From Streptomyces sp. HmicA12 (GTDB lineage: Bacteria; Actinomycetota; Actinomycetes; Streptomycetales; Streptomycetaceae): a stretch of DNA of 64,000 bases. The notes beneath the pieces were generated by a model. It was given only the letters and a program-made list of their open reading frames with translations. It was not told the origin of the DNA and did not search any database. Both the position numbers and the translations under genes were made by a program. The stretch is taken from contig NZ_KB891849.1 of assembly GCF_000373565.1 (NCBI RefSeq), forward strand, positions 124,001 through 188,000, read 5' to 3'. Position 1 is the stretch's first letter. Each line of letters starts with the position of its first letter. Shown here piece after piece: positions 36,206 through 47,711 of this stretch.

Positions 36206-36916
36206 TCACATTCCTCGTCGGGGAGCCTCGGTCGAGGGTCCCTGGCCGGCGGCCACCTGCCGCAGATACGGGTTGGTGGCGCGCTCCTGGCCGATGGTCG
36301 TCTGGGGGCCGTGTCCGGAGAGCACCACGGTCGAGTCGTCGAGCGGCAGGCACACGCGGGCCAGCGATTCGAGCATGTCGTCCATGGAGCCACCGGGAAG
36401 GTCGGTGCGTCCGATGGAGCCGGCGAAGAGCAGGTCACCCGAGAAGAACACCGACGGGACGTCCGTGGTCTCGGGCATCTGGAAGCTCACCGACCCCTTG
36501 GTATGGCCGGGTGCGTGCGCCACGCTGAAGTCGAGTCCGGCGAGCTTCAGCCGGGCGCCGTCGGACAGCGTCCGTACGTCGTCGGGCTCGCCCACGGTGA
36601 TCTCGCCCATGAGCGGCATCCCGATGGCGCGACCGATGCCCTTCTCCGGGTCGCTCATCATGTAGCGGTCCTCGGGGTGGATCCAGGCCGGCACGTCGTG
36701 CGCCCCGCACACCGGGACGACCGAGGCGACATGGTCGATGTGCCCGTGCGTGAGGACGACCGCGACCGGCTTGAGCCGGTGCTTCTTGAGCGCTTCCTCG
36801 ACTCCTTCGGTGGCCTCGTGGCCCGGGTCGATGATCACGCACTCCTCACCCGCGGCGGGGGCAACCAGGTAACAGTTGGTGCCCCAGGCCCCGGCGGGGA
36901 ACCCGGCAATCAGCAC
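36206..36916 (-). CDS. MBL-fold metallo-hydrolase (glyoxalase II-like)
   Basis: 236 residues with the metallo-beta-lactamase motif THGHIDH near residue 57, a further histidine in HAPGHTKGS, FFSGDLLF with the bridging aspartate and SGHGPQT near the end. These are the standard dinuclear metal ligands of the glyoxalase II-like branch. The substrate is unknown; thioester hydrolysis is the usual activity. The start is GTG at 36914-36916. It forms a two-gene unit with hisS, and the promoter region with the divergent PPIase gene is 36917-37062. Confidence 0.9.
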   Translation of the reverse strand: MLIAGFPAGAWGTNCYLVAPAAGEECVIIDPGHEATEGVEEALKKHRLKPVAVVLTHGHIDHVASVVPVCGAHDVPAWIHPEDRYMMSDPEKGIGRAIGMPLMGEITVGEPDDVRTLSDGARLKLAGLDFSVAHAPGHTKGSVSFQMPETTDVPSVFFSGDLLFAGSIGRTDLPGGSMDDMLESLARVCLPLDDSTVVLSGHGPQTTIGQERATNPYLRQVAAGQGPSTEAPRRGM

Positions 36917-37062
36917 GATCGTCCTTCATCTGTCGACGGAATGCGGCAATGCGGCAGATCAGAGCCTACCGGCGCTGCCGATTCCACAGCGAACCCATAT
37001 ACGGTACGGGGCACAATCAAGGGCCCAGTCATCGCCATACACACGTACGAGGAGAAGACCCG

Positions 37063-37854
37063 GTGGTCACCAAGGATCAGCGGCAGCGTCAGCTCGCCCG
37101 GGAGAAGTTCCTGCGCCAGCAGCAGCGGCGCGAGGCCGCGCGACGCAAGGCCCGCACCCGCAACACCGTGATCGCCGCCGTGCTCGCGGTGGTCGTCCTC
37201 GGCACGGGCGGCGCCTACGCCGCCGGGGCCTTCAAGAGCGACGACAAGAAGGACACCGCGGGCGCCGAGGCGAGCCCGAGCCCGAGCGCTTCCTCCACGG
37301 AGAAGCCCGAGCCGAAGATGGCCGTCGACAAGAAGGCCACGTACACGATGGCGATGAAGACGAGCCAGGGCGACATCGGCATCGCCATGGAGGCAGCCAA
37401 GACGCCGCACACCGTCAACTCGTTCAAGTACCTCGCCGACAAGGAGTTCTTCAACAACACGAAGTGCCACCGGCTCACCACCGACGGCATCTTCGTGCTG
37501 CAGTGCGGTGACCCCGAGGGCACCGGCGCGGGCGGCCCCGGGTACACGATCCCGGACGAGAACCTGACGGGTCTCGGCAAGGCGGGCAAGGACGGCACGG
37601 TCACGTACCCTGCCGGAACCGTCGCGATGGCCAACACCGGTCAGGCGCACACCGGCGGCAGCCAGTTCTTCCTCGTCTACAAGGACAGCAAGCTCCCTCC
37701 GTCGTACACGCCGTTCGGCAAGATGGACGCGGACGGACTGAAGGTCGTGCAGGGCGTCGCCAAGGGCGGTGTGGCCTCCGGAGGCCAGAGCGCGACCGAT
37801 GGTGCTCCGAAGAAGACCGTCAAGGTCGAGACCGTGACGGTGAAGAAGAACTGA
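37063..37854 (+). CDS. Membrane-anchored cyclophilin-type peptidyl-prolyl isomerase
   Basis: 263 residues. A basic cytoplasmic stretch (1-33) precedes one transmembrane helix (about 35-56), then a Ser/Pro/Lys linker (about 60-90) and an extracytoplasmic cyclophilin domain. That domain has NSFKYLADKEFFNN, CHRLTTDGIFVLQCGDP and TGGSQFFLVY. The domain is compact, like other actinobacterial anchored cyclophilins. The GTG at 37063 has GGAG 8 nt upstream. It probably helps fold secreted proteins. Confidence 0.92.
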   Translation: MVTKDQRQRQLAREKFLRQQQRREAARRKARTRNTVIAAVLAVVVLGTGGAYAAGAFKSDDKKDTAGAEASPSPSASSTEKPEPKMAVDKKATYTMAMKTSQGDIGIAMEAAKTPHTVNSFKYLADKEFFNNTKCHRLTTDGIFVLQCGDPEGTGAGGPGYTIPDENLTGLGKAGKDGTVTYPAGTVAMANTGQAHTGGSQFFLVYKDSKLPPSYTPFGKMDADGLKVVQGVAKGGVASGGQSATDGAPKKTVKVETVTVKKN

Positions 37855-37888
37855 CCTGTCGGTCACCAAATTTCGGTCGCGCGGGATG

Positions 37889-37918
37889 CGGACAGCATCC
37901 CCGCCGGTCGCCTATGTT
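37889..37918 (+). promoter_or_regulatory. Possible promoter of the DUF349 gene
   Basis: CGGACA (37889-37894), an 18-nt spacer and TATGTT (37913-37918) resemble a vegetative promoter. The predicted leader contains a hairpin (GATGCC/GGCATC with GGGG/CCCC inside, 37940-37974) just upstream of the ribosome site. Motif-level evidence only. Confidence 0.35.
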
Positions 37919-37990
37919 GGCCGTGACGAAACTGTGGACGATGCCCGGGGGCCCACGAGTTCCCCGCAGGCATCATGTGGAGGAGGCGCT

Positions 37991-39223
37991 GTGAGCAGCG
38001 ACCCGTGGGGCCGCGTCGACGAGACGGGGACCGTGTACGTGCGTTCGGCCGACGGCACTGAGCGTGAGGTCGGTTCGTGGAAGGCCGGTTCTCCTGACGA
38101 GGCCCTTGCCTACTTCAAGCGCAAGTACGAAGGTCTGGTCGTCGAGATCGGGCTCCTCGAGCGCCGGGTGCAGACGACCGATCTGTCGGCCAAGGACGCC
38201 ATGACGGCGATCGAGCACCTGCGGGAGCAGGTCACCGACGCGCACGCGGTCGGTGACCTGGACGCGCTCGGCAAGCGGCTCGACAAGCTGGTCGAGTCCG
38301 TGGAGTCGCGTCGCGAGGAGCGCAAGGCCCAGAAGGCCAAGCAGTCCGACGAGGCACGGCACTCCAAGGAGGCGCTGGTCACCGAGGCGGAGGAGCTGGC
38401 CCAGTCCGAGCAGTGGCGGGCGGCCGGCGAGCGGCTGCGGGCGCTGGTCGACACCTGGAAGGGTCTGCCGCGTCTGGACCGCAAGTCGGACGACGAGCTG
38501 TGGCACCGCTTCTCGCACGCCCGCTCGGCGTTCTCCAAGCGCCGCAAGGCCCACTTCGCCTCGCTGGACGCGCAGCGCGAGGACGCCCGCAAGGCGAAGG
38601 AGAAGCTGGTCGCCGAGGCGGAGTCGCTGTCGAACTCGCAGGACTGGGGCGTGACCGCGGCCCGTTACCGCGAGTTGATGACGGACTGGAAGGCCGCGGG
38701 GCGGGCGCAGCGCGAGCACGAGGACGACCTGTGGAACCGCTTCCGCGGTGCCCAGGACGTGTTCTTCGCGGCGCGCAGCTCGGTGTTCGCGGAGCGCGAC
38801 GCCGAGCAGGGCGAGAACCTCAAGCTCAAGGAGGAGCTGGCCGACGAGGCCGAGAAGCTGCTCCCGATCGGGGACCTGAAGTCGGCCCGCGCCGCGTTCC
38901 GCTCGATCAACGAGCGCTGGGAGGCCATCGGCCACGTCCCGCGCGACGCCCGCCCGAAGGTCGAGGGCCGGATGCACGCCGTCGAGCGCGCTCTCCAGGA
39001 GTCCGAGGAGGCCGAGTGGCGTCGTACGAACCCGGAGGCGCGGGCGCGGGCGGCGGGTCTCACGGGTCAGCTGCAGGCCGCGGTCGACAAGCTCACGGGC
39101 CAGATCGAGCAGGCCCGTTCGCAGGGCAACAACGCCAAGGCGGACAAGCTCCAGAAGGAGCTCGACGGCCGTCAGGCGCTGCTGGACTCGGCGCTGAAGG
39201 GGCTCGAGGAGTTCGGCGGCTGA
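37991..39223 (+). CDS. DUF349-repeat coiled-coil protein
   Basis: 410 residues, mostly helical and highly charged. DUF349-type repeats occur at about residues 130-190, 205-260 and 275-345. Their hallmark is a tryptophan-anchored helix followed by LWxRF, seen here as DELWHRFSHAR and DDLWNRFRGAQ. A short N-terminal beta region (GRVDETGTVYVRSADGTEREVG) precedes the coiled coil. No enzymatic motif is seen; DUF349 proteins are poorly understood. The GTG start at 37991 has AGGAGG 4 nt upstream. It is convergent with rel across a UUCG hairpin. Confidence 0.85.
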   Translation: MSSDPWGRVDETGTVYVRSADGTEREVGSWKAGSPDEALAYFKRKYEGLVVEIGLLERRVQTTDLSAKDAMTAIEHLREQVTDAHAVGDLDALGKRLDKLVESVESRREERKAQKAKQSDEARHSKEALVTEAEELAQSEQWRAAGERLRALVDTWKGLPRLDRKSDDELWHRFSHARSAFSKRRKAHFASLDAQREDARKAKEKLVAEAESLSNSQDWGVTAARYRELMTDWKAAGRAQREHEDDLWNRFRGAQDVFFAARSSVFAERDAEQGENLKLKEELADEAEKLLPIGDLKSARAAFRSINERWEAIGHVPRDARPKVEGRMHAVERALQESEEAEWRRTNPEARARAAGLTGQLQAAVDKLTGQIEQARSQGNNAKADKLQKELDGRQALLDSALKGLEEFGG

Positions 39224-39249
39224 CGCTCCGCTGACAGCAGGATGTGAAG

Positions 39250-39279
39250 CGGCCCCGGGTTCTTCGGAACCCGGGGCCG
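39250..39279. terminator. UUCG-capped terminator after the DUF349 gene
   Basis: Perfect 13-bp GC-rich stem (39250-39262 with 39267-39279) closed by TTCG, 26 nt past the stop. It can serve both the DUF349 gene and the converging rel transcript. Confidence 0.9.
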
Positions 39280-39436
39280 TTCTGCATACAGAGCCTCGGG
39301 CACCCTTCCGCCGAGGGCGGCAGGGTGGGCAAGGCGGCACCCCGGCGCGGGGCGGGCGCTTCAAGGGGCGGTCACCTCAGCGCCGTCGGCGGCAATCCGC
39401 CCGGTGGGGCTTCTCGTGCCGTTCCCCGCGCCCCTT

Positions 39437-41947
<2,511 letters not shown>

Positions 41948-42129
41948 CGGCGCTCCTCGTGCGCGACGGGTCCCCCGTTCAGGTCCCGGAGAGCCCATGG
42001 TATCGATCCGACGCCCACCGAACGTATTCGGCCGGTGGTTCGGCTTTGTACTGGAGCAACAGCAGAGGCGGGCGCCGGATTCCTCCGGGCCCGCCTGCAA
42101 GGCTGTGAGCTGGTGTCTTTCCCGGCTCT

Positions 42130-42669
42130 TTACACGACGAGCAGGGCGTCGAGCGGAGCCCCCCGAAGGGCGGGGTTCAGCCGCTCGCGGCCGGGCAGGA
42201 AGCCCAGTTCCATGAGGACCGCGACGCCCGCGACCTCGGCGCCCGCACTGCGGATCAGGTGCAGGGCGGCCTCGGCGGTGCCGCCGGTGGCCAGCACGTC
42301 GTCGATGACCATGACGCGGTCGTCGGCGGACAGGTCCTCGGCGTGCACCTCGATCTCGGCGGACCCGTACTCGAGGTCGTAGCACTGCTTCAGCGTCGCG
42401 CCGGGGAGCTTGCCCGCCTTGCGTACGGGGATGAAGCCGAGGCCCGCGCGGATCGCGACCGGGGCGCCGAGGATGAAGCCGCGGGCCTCCAGGCCGACGA
42501 CCTTGGTCGCGCCGTGTCGCACGCACAGTTCGGCGAGCGCGTCGGTGAGGGCGGTGAACGCCGCCGGGTCGGCGAGGAGCGGGGTGATGTCCTTGAAGAG
42601 GACGCCCGGCTCCGGATAGTCCTGCACATCACGGATGCGGCTGAGGAGCAGCTCCTTGATGTCGGTCAT
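42130..42669 (-). CDS. apt: Adenine phosphoribosyltransferase
   Basis: Salvages adenine to AMP with PRPP. The 179 residues are standard, with the PRPP motif VMVIDDVLATGGTA near residue 118, GLEARGFILG and the N-terminal DYPEPGVLFKDITPLL. The secD-secF-apt-relA order is a known Streptomyces arrangement. A strong hairpin separates it from secF, so apt-rel probably has its own promoter within 42670-42768. Confidence 0.96.
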   Translation of the reverse strand: MTDIKELLLSRIRDVQDYPEPGVLFKDITPLLADPAAFTALTDALAELCVRHGATKVVGLEARGFILGAPVAIRAGLGFIPVRKAGKLPGATLKQCYDLEYGSAEIEVHAEDLSADDRVMVIDDVLATGGTAEAALHLIRSAGAEVAGVAVLMELGFLPGRERLNPALRGAPLDALLVV

Positions 42670-42769
42670 TTCTGCACCTCAGCGAGTCTGTGATGGGGTT
42701 GTGCCGCGCCTTTTCGGCGGGTCTGCGCGGTCGTCAACCCTAGCAGTCGCACCTGTCCGGAAACGACGT

Positions 42770-42801
42770 GGGCGCCAGGAGCGTCGCAGCTCCTGGCGCC
42801 C
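42770..42801 (-). terminator. Terminator downstream of secF
   Basis: Perfect 13-bp stem (42770-42782 with 42789-42801) and a 6-nt loop, 23 nt past the secF stop. It isolates the secDF and apt-rel transcripts. Confidence 0.85.
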
Positions 42802-42824
42802 ATGCGCGTACGGGACCGAACCGG

Positions 42825-43946
42825 TCAGCGGCGCTTGCCCGAGGGGCGTCCGCGGCCGCGGTTGCGGGCCGGCTGGTTGCGCGGACCCGCGCCCGCCGCG
42901 GCGTCCTGCGGCTCGTCGTCCTCGTCCTGCGGCGATCCGGCCGCCTGGTGGCCCACCACGGCCGTCTCGGGCTGGGCCGCGGCGGCGGCCCGCTTGGCGA
43001 GCACCCGCTTCTTGAGCGCCTTCATCTTCGGCTCGCGCTCCTTGAGGTCGGCGACCAGCGGAGTGGCGATGAAGATCGAGGAGTACGCACCGGCGGCCAG
43101 GCCGACGAAGAGCGACAGCGAGATGTCGTTCAGCATGCCGGCGCCGAGGAAGCCGCCCCCGATGAACAGCAGGCCCGCGACCGGGAGCAACGCCACGACC
43201 GTGGTGTTGATCGAGCGGACCAGGGTGCTGTTGATCGAGCGGTTGGCGATGTCGCTGTAGGTCCAGCGGGTCTGCTTCTCGATGCCCTTCGTCTGCTCCT
43301 TGAGGGAGTCGAAGACGACGACCGTGTCGTAGAGCGAGTAACCGAGGATCGTGAGCAGACCGATCACCGTACCCGGCGTGACCTCGAAGCCCACGAGGGC
43401 ATAGATCCCGACGGTGATGGTGATGTCGTGGATGAGCGCGACGAGCGCCGCCACCGCCATCCGCCACTCGAAGGCGATCGCCAGATAGATCACGACCAGG
43501 ACCATGAAGATGGCCAGGCCCTGCCATGCCTTGTTGGCGATCGTCTCACCCCAACTGGGGCCCACGAGGTCGGCGTTGATCTTGTCGGCGGGGATGCCCA
43601 TCTCCTTGGAGAGGTCCGCCTTGATGTCGTCCGACTTGCCCGTGTCGATGCCCGCGATCTGGATGCGCAGGCCGCCCGTGCCGAGCTCCTGCACGATCGC
43701 GTCGTGACCCGAGGCGTCCTCCGCGTACTTCTCCGCCTGGGAGGCGGAGACGGAGGTCTTCGGCGTGGTGAAGACCGCGCCGCCCTCGAACTCGATGCCC
43801 ATGTTCAGGCCGCGCACCGCGAGGCCCAGGATCGCCGTGATGGTGATCAGGATCGAGACGCCGTACCAGATCTTGCGCTTGCCGATGAAGTCGTAGCCGA
43901 CCTCACCGCGGTAGAGCTTGGCGCCGAGATTGCCGAGCTTCGACAT
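42825..43946 (-). CDS. secF: Protein translocase subunit SecF
   Basis: Works with SecD to pull exported proteins through SecYEG using the proton gradient. The 373 residues have six predicted membrane helices; the first is YGVSILITITAILGLAVRG and is followed by the periplasmic loop with GIEFEGGAVF. The conserved membrane region GWALVxG-like is seen as GYSLYDTVVVFD. The C-terminus (about 320-373) is a long basic, low-complexity tail. The ATG at 43944-43946 is 1 nt after the secD stop. Confidence 0.96.
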   Translation of the reverse strand: MSKLGNLGAKLYRGEVGYDFIGKRKIWYGVSILITITAILGLAVRGLNMGIEFEGGAVFTTPKTSVSASQAEKYAEDASGHDAIVQELGTGGLRIQIAGIDTGKSDDIKADLSKEMGIPADKINADLVGPSWGETIANKAWQGLAIFMVLVVIYLAIAFEWRMAVAALVALIHDITITVGIYALVGFEVTPGTVIGLLTILGYSLYDTVVVFDSLKEQTKGIEKQTRWTYSDIANRSINSTLVRSINTTVVALLPVAGLLFIGGGFLGAGMLNDISLSLFVGLAAGAYSSIFIATPLVADLKEREPKMKALKKRVLAKRAAAAAQPETAVVGHQAAGSPQDEDDEPQDAAAGAGPRNQPARNRGRGRPSGKRR

Positions 43947-43947
43947 C

Positions 43948-45729
43948 TCACGCCTCCTTCGGGTCGACAGGACGGGCGGCGCGGCGCGTGCGGCGCAGCG
44001 GGGGCTGGACGCCGAGGCGCTTGGGGTCGAGGCCGGACCACTTGTGCCCGCTGGTGAAGAACTTGGTGCGGGCCAGGATCGTCATCAGCGGCTTCGTGAA
44101 GAGGAAGACCACGACCACGTCGAGCAGGGTGGTCAGGCCGAGCGTGAACGCGAAGCCCTGCACCTTGCCGACGGTCACGATGTAGAGCACCGCGGCCGCG
44201 AGGAACGACACGAAGTCGGAGACCAGGATGGTGCGCCGGGCGCGCGGCCAGGCGCGCTCGACCGCGGGCCGCACGGAGCGGCCTTCCCTGACCTCGTCAC
44301 GGATGCGTTCGAAGAACACGATGAACGAGTCCGCGGTGATACCGATGGCCACGATGGCACCGCACACCGCCGGCAGGTTCAGCGCGAAGCCGATGGCCGG
44401 GCCGAGCAGCGTCATGAGCGTGTACGTCAGGATGCCCGAGGTCAGCAGCGAGGCGAGAGCGATGATCGACAGGCCCCGGTAGTAGACGACCAGGTAGATG
44501 ACGACCAGGGCGAGACCGATGGCACCGGCGATCAGACCGGCGTGCAGCTGCTCGCCACCGAGCGCGGCGGTCACCGAGGTGACGCTCTGCTCCTGGAAGG
44601 TCAGCGGCAGGGCGCCGTAGGACAGCACGTTGGCCAGGTCCTGGGCGGACTGCTGGTTGAAGCTGCCGGAGATCTCGGCGGAGCCGCTCAGCGTGGAGGA
44701 GACGCTCGGGGCCGAGACCACGTCACCGTCGAGGACGATGGCGAACTGGTTCATCGGCTGCTGCTGGTCCTTGAGCTTGCTGGTCGTCGCGGCGAACTTC
44801 TTCGAGCCGGAGCCCGTGAAGTCCATGTTGACGACCCACTGCGCGGACTGCTGGTTGATCGTCGCCTGGGCCTTCTTGACGTCCTTGCCGTTCACCTCGG
44901 ACGGGCCGAGGATGTACTTCGCCCAGGTGCCGGACGAGTCCTTGCCGCACGCGACGATCGTGTCGGTCGCCTTGGCGCCCTCGTTGGCCTTCGTCCGGGC
45001 GGCCGAGTCGGAGCAGTCGAGGTCCGTGAACTTCTTCTGCAGCGCGGTCGTCGCCGGGTCGGCCGAGGCGCTGGCGCTCGCGGACGGGGACGCCTTGTCG
45101 GAGGCCTTGTCGTCGGCGCTGCCGCTCGCGCTCGCGGAGGAGCTGGGCGTGGCGTCGGCCTTGAGGCCGTCGGTGACGGGGCGGCCCTGGGAGGTGGCGG
45201 AGGCGGACGGCGACGCGGAGGACGAGGCCTTGTCCGTGGCCTTGTCCGTGGCCTTGTCGGTCGCCTTGCCGCTCGAGGAGGCGCTCGGCGACGGGCTGGC
45301 GGAGGAGTCGGCCGTGGGGGAGCCGGCAGCCATCGTGAGCACGGGGCGGAAGTACAGCTGCGCGGTCGTACCGACCTGCTCGCGCGCCTGCTTCTCGTTC
45401 GTGCCCTTGGGGATGTTGACGATGATGTTGTTGTTGCCCTGCGTCTGGACCTCGGCCTCGGACACACCCAAGCCGTTGACACGGCGGTTGATGATGTCCG
45501 CCGCGGTGTCCATGTTGGTCTTGTTGATCGCGTTGGGCTTGCCCGGCTCGTTCTTGGCCTGCAGCGTGATGCTGGTGCCGCCCGCGAGGTCGATGCCGAG
45601 GCGCGGGGTGAGCGTGCCGGCGAGGAACATCCCCCCGATGAGCGCGACCATGACGATCACGATCAGGCTCAGGGCACGGCCCGGCTTGCTCTGGGCACCT
45701 GCCCCTCGGCTCTTTTTAGGTGTGGCCAC
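43948..45729 (-). CDS. secD: Protein translocase subunit SecD with Ser/Ala/Lys-rich insertion
   Basis: 593 residues. The first helix is at about 20-40, then a large periplasmic P1 domain, then helices 2-6 (about 405-560) with GITADSFIVFFERIRDE. Inside the P1 domain, residues 136-226 are a low-complexity Ser/Ala/Asp/Lys segment containing three copies of ATDK. That is far longer than in enteric SecD and probably an unstructured linker. The GTG at 45727-45729 with GGGAG 9 nt upstream is preferred over an ATG at 45753. It is 150 nt after yajC and 1 nt before secF. Confidence 0.95.
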   Translation of the reverse strand: MATPKKSRGAGAQSKPGRALSLIVIVMVALIGGMFLAGTLTPRLGIDLAGGTSITLQAKNEPGKPNAINKTNMDTAADIINRRVNGLGVSEAEVQTQGNNNIIVNIPKGTNEKQAREQVGTTAQLYFRPVLTMAAGSPTADSSASPSPSASSSGKATDKATDKATDKASSSASPSASATSQGRPVTDGLKADATPSSSASASGSADDKASDKASPSASASASADPATTALQKKFTDLDCSDSAARTKANEGAKATDTIVACGKDSSGTWAKYILGPSEVNGKDVKKAQATINQQSAQWVVNMDFTGSGSKKFAATTSKLKDQQQPMNQFAIVLDGDVVSAPSVSSTLSGSAEISGSFNQQSAQDLANVLSYGALPLTFQEQSVTSVTAALGGEQLHAGLIAGAIGLALVVIYLVVYYRGLSIIALASLLTSGILTYTLMTLLGPAIGFALNLPAVCGAIVAIGITADSFIVFFERIRDEVREGRSVRPAVERAWPRARRTILVSDFVSFLAAAVLYIVTVGKVQGFAFTLGLTTLLDVVVVFLFTKPLMTILARTKFFTSGHKWSGLDPKRLGVQPPLRRTRRAARPVDPKEA

Positions 45730-45841
45730 CTTCTCGTACTCCCTCTCCATCCGTCCGGCATCGGGGATGCGTGCCCCGGGCTGCTCAGACGGCCATGAAA
45801 TGGTCGAGAATCCGCGCGCGTCACGCACGAACAGGAACCGC

Positions 45842-45864
45842 GGGGACGCAAGCGGTACGTCCCC
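45842..45864 (-). other. Small hairpin in the yajC-secD gap
   Basis: 7-bp stem (45842-45848 with 45858-45864), loop 9 nt, 16 nt after the yajC stop. It may partly terminate or stabilise the yajC message ahead of secD. Confidence 0.35.
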
Positions 45865-45879
45865 CGGCTCCGGTCGTGA

Positions 45880-46368
45880 CTACTTCGCGTCGGACTCGCC
45901 GTCGGTCTTCTTCGCCTCGGCGTCGCCGGTCTTGGCGGCCTCGGCGGGCTCGTCGGCCTCGGCGGCCTCGTCCTTCTTGCCGAGGTCGATGCGCGAGTCG
46001 TCAGCGGCGGTCTCGTCGGTCTCGGTGAGGGAGGACGCGTCGTCCGGCACGACGGCGTCGTCGGTCAGCTCGTCCGTGTCGGCCTCCGGGCCGTGGACGA
46101 TGCGGTTGTACTCGTCATCGGAGAGCACGGCGCCGATCGCGTTCTTCGCGAACATGAGGTGGACGCCGGGGCCTGCGTCGAGGAGGACCGTGTCCTCGTT
46201 GACCTCCTTGACCGTGGCGTACATGCCCCCGATCGTGCGGACGCCGGAACCGGGCTGCATCTCATTGCGCATGCTCGCGGCCTGCTGCTGCTTCTTCTTG
46301 GCAGACCGGGTCATCAGGAACATGGCCCCGATGAGCACGATGAACGGGAGGAGGGTCACGAGACTCAC
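45880..46368 (-). CDS. yajC: Preprotein translocase subunit YajC
   Basis: 162 residues: an N-terminal membrane helix (LVTLLPFIVLIGAMFLMT), then RSAKKKQQQAASMRNEM and the conserved core PGSGVRTIGGMYATV. The last 60 residues are an acidic tail rich in Asp, Glu, Ala and Lys that is much longer than in enteric YajC. The GTG at 46366-46368 has GGAAG about 9 nt upstream. It sits between ruvB and secD, as in many bacteria. The 174-nt gap to ruvB holds only a weak 6-bp hairpin. Confidence 0.94.
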   Translation of the reverse strand: MSLVTLLPFIVLIGAMFLMTRSAKKKQQQAASMRNEMQPGSGVRTIGGMYATVKEVNEDTVLLDAGPGVHLMFAKNAIGAVLSDDEYNRIVHGPEADTDELTDDAVVPDDASSLTETDETAADDSRIDLGKKDEAAEADEPAEAAKTGDAEAKKTDGESDAK

Positions 46369-46542
46369 GGGTGGGAACTTCCTTCATACGACCGCGGCGG
46401 ACAGCGGCCTTGTCGGGGTTTGGGGGTCGGCCGTCGTCCATCAACCTTAAGGGCGACGTCGGCGGAGTCTAAGCGAGTCCGCCATGTGGGAACAACGCTC
46501 AGCATGGCACCGGGGTTCCAGCCGCCGCGAGTACCCGCGCCG

Positions 46543-47646
46543 TCACGCCCCGAAGAGGCCCTGTTGTCCGCTTGCGCCCGGCTTTCCCTGGGGCGGAGTC
46601 AGTCCGAGGTGGGCCCACGCGGCAGGTGTGGCGACCCGGCCGCGCGGGGTTCGGGCCAGCAGTCCCTCGCGTACGAGGAAGGGCTCGGCGACCTCCTCGA
46701 CGGTCTCGCGCTCCTCCCCCACGGCGACCGCGAGTGTCGAAAGTCCCACAGGTCCGCCGCCGAACAGTTTGAGCAGGGCCTCCAGGACGGCGCGGTCAAG
46801 GCGGTCGAGGCCGCGGCCGTCCACCTCGTAGACGCCGAGCGCCGCGCCGGCGATGTCCTGGGTGATGTGTCCGTCGGCCTTGACCTGCGCGTAGTCGCGG
46901 ACGCGGCGCAGGAGGCGGTTGGCGATGCGCGGGGTGCCGCGGGAGCGGCCGGCGATCTCGGCCGCTCCCGCCGGGTCGATCTCCACGTCGAGGAGTCCTG
47001 CCGAGCGATGGATCACCCGCTCCAGCTCGTGCGGCTCGTAGAACTCCATGTGCGCGGTGAAGCCGAAGCGGTCGCGCAGCGGGGGCGGCAGCAGGCCCGC
47101 GCGCGTGGTGGCGCCGACCAGCGTGAACGGCGGAAGTTCGAGCGGGATGGCGGTGGCGCCGGGGCCCTTGCCGACGATGACGTCGACGCGGAAGTCCTCC
47201 ATCGCCATGTAGAGCATCTCCTCGGCGGGCCGCGACATCCGGTGGATCTCGTCGAGGAAGAGGACCTCGCCCTCCTGGAGGGAGGAGAGGATCGCGGCCA
47301 GGTCGCCCGCGTGCTGGATGGCGGGGCCCGAGGTGATGCGGATGGGGGCGCCCATCTCCGCCGCGATGATCATGGAGAGGGTCGTCTTGCCGAGGCCCGG
47401 GGCGCCGGAGAGCAGGACGTGGTCGGCCGTGGCGCCGCGCGCGCGGGCGGCGCGCAGCACCAGGTCGAGCTGCTCCCTGACCTTCTCCTGGCCGATGAAC
47501 TCGCCCAGGTCCTTGGGGCGCAGGGCCGCCTCGACGGCCTGGTCCTCGCCGTCGGCGACAGATCCGACCAGCCGCTCCGCGGCGGGCCCGACGAGCCGGT
47601 CGGCTGCCTGCGGGGCGGCTTCGTCGGTCGTCTCGTCCCAGTTCAT
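46543..47646 (-). CDS. ruvB: Holliday junction branch-migration helicase RuvB
   Basis: AAA+ hexameric motor that drives branch migration with RuvA. The 367 residues carry Walker A GAPGLGKTT near 80, Walker B LFLDEIHR, sensor VGATTRAG and the C-terminal winged-helix domain. An N-terminal acidic extension of about 30 residues precedes the conserved LRPKDLGEFIGQEKV. It follows ruvA after a 65-nt gap. In E. coli ruvAB is SOS-regulated, but no LexA box was recognised here. Confidence 0.97.
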   Translation of the reverse strand: MNWDETTDEAAPQAADRLVGPAAERLVGSVADGEDQAVEAALRPKDLGEFIGQEKVREQLDLVLRAARARGATADHVLLSGAPGLGKTTLSMIIAAEMGAPIRITSGPAIQHAGDLAAILSSLQEGEVLFLDEIHRMSRPAEEMLYMAMEDFRVDVIVGKGPGATAIPLELPPFTLVGATTRAGLLPPPLRDRFGFTAHMEFYEPHELERVIHRSAGLLDVEIDPAGAAEIAGRSRGTPRIANRLLRRVRDYAQVKADGHITQDIAGAALGVYEVDGRGLDRLDRAVLEALLKLFGGGPVGLSTLAVAVGEERETVEEVAEPFLVREGLLARTPRGRVATPAAWAHLGLTPPQGKPGASGQQGLFGA

Positions 47647-47711
47647 GTGGTGTGCCTCGCGTTACGTGAGCTGCGGGATCAGGAGGATCAGTACAAGGGG
47701 TCCGCGGTCGG

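Noticed and set aside
46461..46483. Hairpin in the yajC-ruvB gap as a terminator
   Set aside because: Only 6 bp with an 11-nt loop; not distinguishable from chance in this GC content.
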